64,000 bases of DNA from JBFAPK01 sp040676675 (GTDB taxonomy: Bacteria; Actinomycetota; Actinomycetes; Mycobacteriales; Micromonosporaceae), in assembly GCF_040676675.1 (NCBI RefSeq), contig NZ_JBFAPK010000047.1:3377-67376 (forward strand), written 5' to 3'. Made by a program: the position numbers and the translations under genes. Below are positions 58,380-64,000 of this stretch, piece after piece; the first letter of the stretch is position 1; each line of letters opens with the position of its first letter. The notes under the pieces are model-generated. The model was given only the letters and a program-made list of their open reading frames with translations, was not told where the DNA came from and made no database searches.

Positions 58380-61331
58380 TCAGCGCTCGAACGCCTGGAA
58401 CTCCGCCACGCGTACCTGGGCGCGGAACTGGCTGGCGGTCGCGCAGTCGGTCGCGTTGTTCGGGTCGTCGTCCTGCTCACCGGCGTACTCGGGCCCGCCG
58501 GTGCACTGGCTGGCCTTGACCTCCAGCCGCAGGTGGGTGGCGACGGTCCTGCCGATGTCGAACGACCGCAGGTTCAGGTCGCGCGAGTACGGCCGGAACT
58601 TCCCGGCCGGGAACGCGTCCGGGCGGCTCGTGTAGACCCGGCGGTAGTTCGCGTCCACCGAGCAGTCGGCCACCTCGGCGTTGCAGGCGAGCACGCTGAA
58701 CGAGCGCAGTGCCGAGAGCCGGTTCTGGGTGCCCGCGTCGACGTCCCCGTTGATCGACGGGCGCAGGTACGCGCTCACGTTCACCTTGCGTACCGTCCGC
58801 GGCTGCCCGCCCGGGAGCGCCACCGTGACCCGCTTGCCGGCGACCCCGTCCAGCGACGCCCAGTTGGTCGTCTCGGTGTCGTCGGCGATCCGGTCGAGGT
58901 TGACCCCGTCGCCGGAGACCACCGCGCCCGAGGCGAGCGAGGCGAGGTTGCGCTCCAGCGAGACGTCCAGCCGCTCCGGCTTGCCCGCGCCGTGGCCCCG
59001 GCCCGCCTTGAACTCGCGGGTGAACCGGGTGTGCCCGAAGCCGGGCGCCACCGCGATCAGGTCGAACCTGCCCGGTACCACCTCGAACGTGTCCGGCAGC
59101 GCCGTGTTCGGGTCGGTGTCGGCGACCGGTACCGCCCGGGCCTCGTAGTCACCCACGTAGATCCGGACCGGCGCGCCCGCGCTCTCGCCCCTCGGGTTCA
59201 CCTTGACGGTGACGTTGCGGGCGTACGGCGAGGCGAAGCTCGGCGTCGGGTCCGTGTCGGCGGCGCCGTTGGTGGCCGCGTCCCGGCCCATGCCGGACTC
59301 CGCGAACGCGTTCCAGATCAGGTCCTGGTTGCGCCCGCCGAAGCGCAGCTGGTCGGCGGTGAGCATGTTGTCGCGCATGTCGAGCATGCTCACCGAGCTG
59401 GCCGCCTGGAGCAGGAACGAGTCGAAGACCAGCTGCGACCAGCGCCGGTTGCCCGGGCAGCGGTCGACCGGGATCTTCCCCTCGGCGCACGCCTTCTGGA
59501 TCGCCGGGGTGCCGAGGCCGTACCGGTGGACCAGCGCGTCGCGGACCCGGTGGTTGGTGGCGCCCCAGATCTCGCCGTCGGAGTGCACCGCCGGGCCGTT
59601 GAGGTCGTACCCGACGTCGGAGTAGTTCAGCGGGCTGCGGCTCAGGTCGTAGTTGCGGATGCCGCTGATGGTGTTGCCGGTGACGTAGCCGCCCACGATG
59701 AACGGGCTCGACCCCGGCGCGCGCAGGCCGTTCTGGAAGAGGTACTCGGTGGCGAGCAGGTCGCTCCAGGACTCGCCCATCGAACCGCCCTGGTGGCCGC
59801 TGATCCCCGCGTCCGGCCCGGCGATCATGCGGTTGCTGATCGCGTGGGTGTACTCGTGCCCGATCACCGTCATGTCGTAGTCGCCGTCCACGCAGGGCGG
59901 GTACGACGTACCGGCGATCGGCTGCCACAGGTACATGTTGGTGGTCGGCGGTTGGCCGTCGCGCGGTGTGCCCTGGTTGGCGTTGTTGCGGTTGCCGCTC
60001 AGCGCGCCCTGCTGGGCGCGGCCCTGCTCCGCGTCGCCGCCCAGCCCCTCGGCGGTGAGGTTGACCGCCTGGAGGTTCCACGCCGACTCGTCGAAGCCGA
60101 GCCGGTACGCCCAGTCGTGCATCCGGTTGTGCATGGCGAAGAGGTTCGCGAGCGCCGCGTCCGCGTCGTTGCGCTGCGCCGACTGGAACACCTCCGGGTT
60201 GCACCGGGCCCGGTGCCACTGGTCGGTGAAGGGGTACGTGTAGTCGCGGGTCGCGCTCTCGGTCGCCGGTACGTTCGGCGTGCCGGCGCCCCAGGAGAGG
60301 ACGTTGTTTGCGTTGTTGCCCCGGGACGTGTGCGTCGGCTCGCCGGTGGCCAGGTCCAGGTCCCACGCCTCGGCGCTGGCCGCGTCCCGCACCAGCCGGT
60401 CGCAGCCGGGCGCCCAGACCAGGCACCAGCGTTCGCGCTGGTCGCGACCGGGCCGGACGGTGGCGGGCGGGGCGGCGGGGAAGACGGCCCACCGCGGGTT
60501 GTCCGAGTCGAAGTCGACCAGGTCCTCGCGGACCAGCACCTCGCCCGTACGACCGTCCACGAAGGTGGTGAACGCGGTCGGCTCGCCGGTGCTCCGGCCG
60601 ATCAGCGTCACCTCGTACGCGGCGCGCGGCCCGTCGGCCGGCGTCGGTACGGCCACCGGCCGGACGTCCTTGCTGGCCACCTGCGCGGCGTCGAGGCCGG
60701 CGTCGGCGAGCGCGGCCGCGTACGCCTGGTCGGCCGTGAGGGTGGCCGGCGCCGGCGCGCCGGTCTGCCGGGAGAGCGAGGAGCTGACCGAGATCACCTT
60801 GCCGCCGGTGACCGCCACGCCGACCAGCCCGTCGTGGCCGGCCGGCAGGCTGCCGAAGCGCTGCCGCAGGGTCACCACGGCCCCGTTGCCGATCTTGCGG
60901 ACCAGCACCCGCTCCAGCCCGGCCACGGCCGCCTCGTCGAGTCCGAAGAGATCCCGGTTGCCGGCCAGGTACTGCCGGGCCGCGGTCTCCGGGTCGGCGG
61001 CGAGCCCGGTGGCGAGCGGCTCGGCGGTCGGGCCGAGCGCCTGCGGGGTGCCGAGCGGGTTCCAGCGCACCGGTCCGCCGACGCGGCTGGCCGAGGCGCG
61101 CTGGCGCGAGTCGGGGCCGGCCACCCCGGCCCGGTTGTCCTTGTCGCGAGGGCTGTGTCCCTCGCTGAAGGAGCCGGCCTTGAGGGCCGGCGCGGTGGCG
61201 GTGCTCTCCGGCGTGGCACCGGCGGGGTCGCCGCCGGGTAGTAGGGCGGCGGCGACGGCGGCCGCGACGAGTGCCGGCGCGGTCCGCCACCTCGTCGCGA
61301 GTACCGATGCTCTCCGTTCCGGTCTGCGCAA
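58380..61331 (-). CDS. secreted M36 (fungalysin-type) metallopeptidase
   Basis: The 983-residue secreted protein has a signal peptide (ATRWRTAPALVAAAVAAALL), an FTP-type propeptide (about residues 60-300, with QYLAGNRDLFGLDEA and DAALADAGLD-like segments), and an M36 catalytic domain with the zinc motif VIGHEYTHAISN (near residue 490) and the third ligand Glu in GESWSDLLATEYLF. The C-terminal 300 residues form beta-rich domains with several Cys (CNAEVADCS, CTGGPEY, TDCATAS). M36 enzymes degrade extracellular protein such as elastin. The start is taken as the TTG at 61331 behind GGGAGG; the longer frame lacks a ribosome-binding site. Confidence 0.92.
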   Translation of the reverse strand: MRRPERRASVLATRWRTAPALVAAAVAAALLPGGDPAGATPESTATAPALKAGSFSEGHSPRDKDNRAGVAGPDSRQRASASRVGGPVRWNPLGTPQALGPTAEPLATGLAADPETAARQYLAGNRDLFGLDEAAVAGLERVLVRKIGNGAVVTLRQRFGSLPAGHDGLVGVAVTGGKVISVSSSLSRQTGAPAPATLTADQAYAAALADAGLDAAQVASKDVRPVAVPTPADGPRAAYEVTLIGRSTGEPTAFTTFVDGRTGEVLVREDLVDFDSDNPRWAVFPAAPPATVRPGRDQRERWCLVWAPGCDRLVRDAASAEAWDLDLATGEPTHTSRGNNANNVLSWGAGTPNVPATESATRDYTYPFTDQWHRARCNPEVFQSAQRNDADAALANLFAMHNRMHDWAYRLGFDESAWNLQAVNLTAEGLGGDAEQGRAQQGALSGNRNNANQGTPRDGQPPTTNMYLWQPIAGTSYPPCVDGDYDMTVIGHEYTHAISNRMIAGPDAGISGHQGGSMGESWSDLLATEYLFQNGLRAPGSSPFIVGGYVTGNTISGIRNYDLSRSPLNYSDVGYDLNGPAVHSDGEIWGATNHRVRDALVHRYGLGTPAIQKACAEGKIPVDRCPGNRRWSQLVFDSFLLQAASSVSMLDMRDNMLTADQLRFGGRNQDLIWNAFAESGMGRDAATNGAADTDPTPSFASPYARNVTVKVNPRGESAGAPVRIYVGDYEARAVPVADTDPNTALPDTFEVVPGRFDLIAVAPGFGHTRFTREFKAGRGHGAGKPERLDVSLERNLASLASGAVVSGDGVNLDRIADDTETTNWASLDGVAGKRVTVALPGGQPRTVRKVNVSAYLRPSINGDVDAGTQNRLSALRSFSVLACNAEVADCSVDANYRRVYTSRPDAFPAGKFRPYSRDLNLRSFDIGRTVATHLRLEVKASQCTGGPEYAGEQDDDPNNATDCATASQFRAQVRVAEFQAFER

Positions 61332-61587
61332 GGGGTCCTCCCTGTGGTGGGTGCGCCGCGGCCGGCCGGTCGGGGACCGGTTCGGGGTCGACCGTGCGAC
61401 GCATGCAGATGCGTGAATACTAGTGGTCACCGGGATCATGACAAGGTGTCGCGGACCGACCTGCCCGGGCAGGATTTCCGGACGGCCCGAAGGGGTAGCC
61501 CCGGCGCGGCCCGTACCCCCTCCGCGGCGGCGGCCTCGTAGCCGCCAGGACCCGGACGCTTCGGGCCGGACCGAAGGATTCCGGGCC

Positions 61588-61593
61588 TAGCGT
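61588..61593 (+). promoter_or_regulatory. -10-like element of the MFS gene
   Basis: TAGCGT (TANNNT) ends eight bases before the ATG at 61602, which has no Shine-Dalgarno. A leaderless transcript is likely. Confidence 0.45.
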
Positions 61594-61601
61594 CGGGGCT
61601 C

Positions 61602-62855
61602 ATGCCGGACGATCACGTGACCACCCGGGCCGCCCGGGTCCGCTTCTGGGGGCTGGCCGCGGCCCTGCTGGTGCTGCTCATGAGCACCAACGCGCCCTCG
61701 CCCATCTACGCGCTGTACCAGGCCCGGTTCGGGTTCTCGCCGCTGGTGCTCACCGCGCTCTTCGCGACGTACCCGGCGACGCTGCTCCCCTCGCTGCTCC
61801 TGGTGGCGCCGCTCGCGGAGGTGGTCGGCCACCGCCGGCTGCTGCTCGGCTCGCTGGCGTTGGCCTCGGCCGCCGGGGTGGTGTTCGCGGCGGCCGACGG
61901 CGTGGCCTGGCTCTTCGCCGCCCGGGCCGGACAGGGCGTCGCGGTCGGTTCCGCCTCGGCCGCGTTCACCGCGACGCTGATCGCCCTCGAACCGGCGGGG
62001 CGTACCCGGCGGGCCTCGCTCGTGGCCTCCCTGACGGCCACGGCCGGCGTCGGCCTGGGGCCGCTCGTCGCCGGGATCGTCGCGGCGAAGCTGCCCGGCC
62101 CGACGACGACCGCCTTCCGCGCGATGGCCGTGCTCTGCGCGCTCGCGCTCGCGGTGACCGCCGGGTGCCTGCCGGCCGGCGTGCGGCCGGCGGCCGGGCG
62201 GTGGCGGCCTCGCCGGCCGGGCTGGGGCGTGCGCGGCGCGGACGGTACGGCCTTCGTCCGGGCGGCCGTCGCCGTCTTCGCCGCCTGGGCCGTCACCGCC
62301 CTCTTCCTCTCCCTGCTGCCGGGCCGGATCGGCCTGCGCGGCGGGCACCACGACCCCCTGCTCGGCGGTCTGGCCTCGGGGCTGGTGCTGCTGGTCGCGG
62401 CGGCCACCCAGGCGGCCCTGTCCCGGCTGGCCGTCCGTACCGCGGTCCTGGCCGGGCTGCCCCTGCTCGCGACCGCCCTGGTCGTCCTGGTCGTGGGCGA
62501 CGCCCGCGACTCCGCCCCCGCGATGCTGCTCGCCGCGGTGGTCGCCGGCGCCGGACTCGGCCTGACCATGATGGGCGCGCTGCGGGTCACCACCGGGCTC
62601 TCCCCGGATCCGCGCACCACCGACGGCCTGCTCGGCACGTTCTACCTGGCCTACTACGGCGGCGTCGGCATCCCGATCGTCGGGGTGGGGCTGCTGGCCA
62701 CGAGGGTCGGCACGAGCCGGGCGATCGGCGCGTTCGCCGTGGTCGTGGCCGCCGCCTGCGTCGCCGTGGCGGTCTGGACGCTGCTCGCCCCGGCCCGTCG
62801 CGTCGGACAGCAGGGCCGTCACCTGAACACCGGAGGCGTTACCCGGGCGCGGTAA
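61602..62855 (+). CDS. MFS transporter
   Basis: The 417-residue protein has 12 membrane spans and MFS motifs: NAPSPIYALYQARFGFSPLV before loop 2-3, LAEVVGHRRLLLGSLALASA (loop 2-3 motif A) and SLTATAGVGLGPLVAGIVAA (motif C-like, of drug antiporters). It is a probable small-molecule exporter with unknown substrate. The start is the ATG at 61602, preceded by TAGCGT rather than a ribosome-binding site. The TAA stop is inside the strong hairpin 62816-62878. Confidence 0.88.
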   Translation: MPDDHVTTRAARVRFWGLAAALLVLLMSTNAPSPIYALYQARFGFSPLVLTALFATYPATLLPSLLLVAPLAEVVGHRRLLLGSLALASAAGVVFAAADGVAWLFAARAGQGVAVGSASAAFTATLIALEPAGRTRRASLVASLTATAGVGLGPLVAGIVAAKLPGPTTTAFRAMAVLCALALAVTAGCLPAGVRPAAGRWRPRRPGWGVRGADGTAFVRAAVAVFAAWAVTALFLSLLPGRIGLRGGHHDPLLGGLASGLVLLVAAATQAALSRLAVRTAVLAGLPLLATALVVLVVGDARDSAPAMLLAAVVAGAGLGLTMMGALRVTTGLSPDPRTTDGLLGTFYLAYYGGVGIPIVGVGLLATRVGTSRAIGAFAVVVAAACVAVAVWTLLAPARRVGQQGRHLNTGGVTRAR

Positions 62856-62878
62856 CGCCCCGGACGTTCAGGTGACGG
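62816..62878 (+). terminator. nested double hairpin over the MFS stop codon
   Basis: Two perfect stems are nested: ccgtcacctgaac (62816-62828) with gttcaggtgacgg (62866-62878), and ggcgttacc (62835-62843) with ggtaacgcc (62851-62859). The MFS stop TAA (62853-62855) lies in the inner stem. The structure is a probable terminator or a further palindromic element. Confidence 0.75.
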
Positions 62879-62921
62879 CGCGGGCGGCGCGGAGCGGCGC
62901 CGGCCGGTAGGCTGACGGGCC

Positions 62922-63920
62922 GTGGGCAAGCGCTTTCCGCCGTACCCCGGCCCGGTACGCCTGCGCGTGCGGGACCGTACCGTCGCGGAGTACGTCGTCG
63001 ACCCGGCCAGCCACCCGGAGTTCGACCCGCGCTGGGGTCCCCGGCCGTACCTGCACCCGGTGCGTACCCTCGCCGGCGTCCCGGTCACCGACACGCTGCC
63101 CGAGGACCACCGCTGGCACCTCGGGGTCAGCGTGGCGATGCAGGACGTCTCCGGCACGAACCTCTGGGGCGGGCGCACCTACGTCCGCGACGCCGGCTAC
63201 ACCTGGCTGGACGACCACGGCCGGATCGTGCACGACGCGTGGCTGGTCGCCCACCCCGACGACGGCCCGGGCGGTCCCGGAGGCGAGGATGTCCCGGGCG
63301 GCCCCGGCGGCACGGGCGGCATGGGCGACATGGGCGACGCGGCCGGCGGCGACGGGTTCGGGGAGCGGCTGCGCTGGCTCGACCCGGCCGGCGGGACGCT
63401 GCTGACCGAGGAGCGCACGGTGGTGGCCCGCGAGTTGCCGGGCCGGGACGACGCCTGGGCGCTCGACGTCACGTACGCGCTGACCGCGCCCGCCGACCGG
63501 GAGATCTCACTGGGCAGCCCGGCCACCAACGGCCGCCCCGGCGGCGCCGGTTACGGCGGGTTCTTCTGGCGCGCCGCCCCCGGCCCGGCCGACGCCTTCA
63601 GCGCCGGGGCCACCGGCGAGGAGCGGGTCAACGGCGGCACCGAGCCCTGGGTCGCGCTGACCGGCCGAGGGCCGGACGGCGCGGCGTACACGCTGGTCTT
63701 CACCGGCCTCGGCGAGGGCGACCACTGGTTCGTGCGGACCGGCAGCTACCCCGGGGTCTGCGTGGCGCTGGCGTTCACCCGCCGGCTGCCGATCCCACCG
63801 GGCGGTACCGTCCGCCGGCGGCACCGCGTCGTCGTCGCCGACGGCGCGCTCACCCGGGCGCGGGTCGAGGCGCTCGTCCGCCCGGCTCCGCCGCTGACCC
63901 CGTCGACCCCGTCGATCTAG
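62922..63920 (+). CDS. DUF6807/PmoA-like protein
   Basis: The 332-residue protein resembles the DUF6807 (PmoA-annotated) beta-sandwich family: RPYLHPVRTLAGVPVTD near residue 45, EDHRWHLGVSVAMQDVSGTN, the Gly-Gly-Phe-Phe-Trp segment GGAGYGGFFWRAAPG and GDHWFVRTGSYPGVC. Family function is unknown, and carbohydrate-related roles have been suggested. A Gly/Pro/Asp-rich insertion (about residues 110-145) is unusual. The GTG at 62922 is preceded by a TAGGCT eight bases upstream and no Shine-Dalgarno. The last codons and TAG come from repeat A4. Confidence 0.75.
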   Translation: MGKRFPPYPGPVRLRVRDRTVAEYVVDPASHPEFDPRWGPRPYLHPVRTLAGVPVTDTLPEDHRWHLGVSVAMQDVSGTNLWGGRTYVRDAGYTWLDDHGRIVHDAWLVAHPDDGPGGPGGEDVPGGPGGTGGMGDMGDAAGGDGFGERLRWLDPAGGTLLTEERTVVARELPGRDDAWALDVTYALTAPADREISLGSPATNGRPGGAGYGGFFWRAAPGPADAFSAGATGEERVNGGTEPWVALTGRGPDGAAYTLVFTGLGEGDHWFVRTGSYPGVCVALAFTRRLPIPPGGTVRRRHRVVVADGALTRARVEALVRPAPPLTPSTPSI

Positions 63921-63955
63921 GGCAAATCCCTGTTAGTGGATATCCACTAACACTA
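63911..63955. repeat. family A element, variant copy A4 with internal palindrome
   Basis: The left arm gtcgatctagggcaaatccc (63911-63930) is intact and its TAG (63918-63920) stops the preceding gene. The right arm is replaced by a 20-bp perfect palindrome GTTAGTGGATATCCACTAAC (63932-63951) followed by actag. The 3' end of the element is therefore rearranged, or a second element was inserted. The last 45 bases of the window hold nothing else recognisable. Confidence 0.8.
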
Positions 63956-64000
63956 GCGCGACCGGCGGGTGGTGGCGGCCGGCCCGCCCCGCGCGCTCCA

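Overview
The window is chromosomal DNA of a very high-GC actinomycete. Third codon positions are almost all G or C, GTG/TTG starts and 4-bp GTGA/ATGA gene overlaps are common, and the gene content (DUF397/DUF5753 pair, AfsR-type regulator, G5/Excalibur protein, BsaP-bioB, cebEFG-bglC-cebR) is most like Micromonospora or a close relative. I see no rRNA, tRNA, CRISPR array, transposase or prophage. Most of the window is ordinary chromosome; 28.0-31.1 kb is the most accessory-looking part.

Layout. 1-5.7 kb: minus-strand DNA-end-processing operon (HerA-like ATPase, SbcD, SbcC, and a cut-off gene that looks like NurA). 5.9-7.5 kb: a RibD-C reductase with a tiny coupled Cys-rich gene, and a pRiA4b ORF-3-like protein. 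7.5-14.1 kb: a cellobiose-type ABC uptake operon with GH1 beta-glucosidase and LacI-type repressor; two LacI palindromes flank its promoter and a third copy lies in front of the multidomain GH9 cellulase at 21.4 kb, so secreted cellulase, importer and intracellular glucosidase look like one regulon. 14.1-21.1 kb: acyl-CoA dehydrogenase plus kinase pair, two ACT-domain proteins, aldehyde dehydrogenase, isochorismatase-fold protein. 24.6-28.0 kb: DMT-like membrane protein, phosphodiester glycosidase, G5/Excalibur protein. 28.0-31.1 kb: three small helical proteins, a GntR remnant, DUF397 and HTH genes. 31.3-37.1 kb: a zinc-finger protein operon of unknown function and a large AfsR-like regulator. 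37.5-42.2 kb: DUF559 protein and biotin genes (bsaP, bioB, bioF, bioD; no bioA). 42.3-49.1 kb: two-component system, isochorismatase-fold/MarR pair, and an ABC exporter operon sharing a promoter motif with the two-component operon. 49.3-50.2 kb: two decayed gene fragments joined back to back. 50.2-58.3 kb: P450, methyltransferase, two extracytoplasmic proteins, rifamycin monooxygenase (rox) with a leader-peptide/hairpin 5' region, TetR and membrane proteins. 58.4-63.9 kb: M36 metallopeptidase, MFS transporter, DUF6807-like protein.

The most unusual structure is two families of dispersed palindromic elements. Family A (about 60 bp, four copies) sits at gene 3' ends and in three copies supplies the stop codon of the adjacent gene. 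Family B (exactly 74 bp, four copies) occurs as two pairs, each bracketing one gene, and one copy holds the overlapping stop codons of two convergent genes. The other standout is the rox leader: a 19-codon ORF with a strong Shine-Dalgarno followed by a hairpin that encloses the rox ribosome-binding site.
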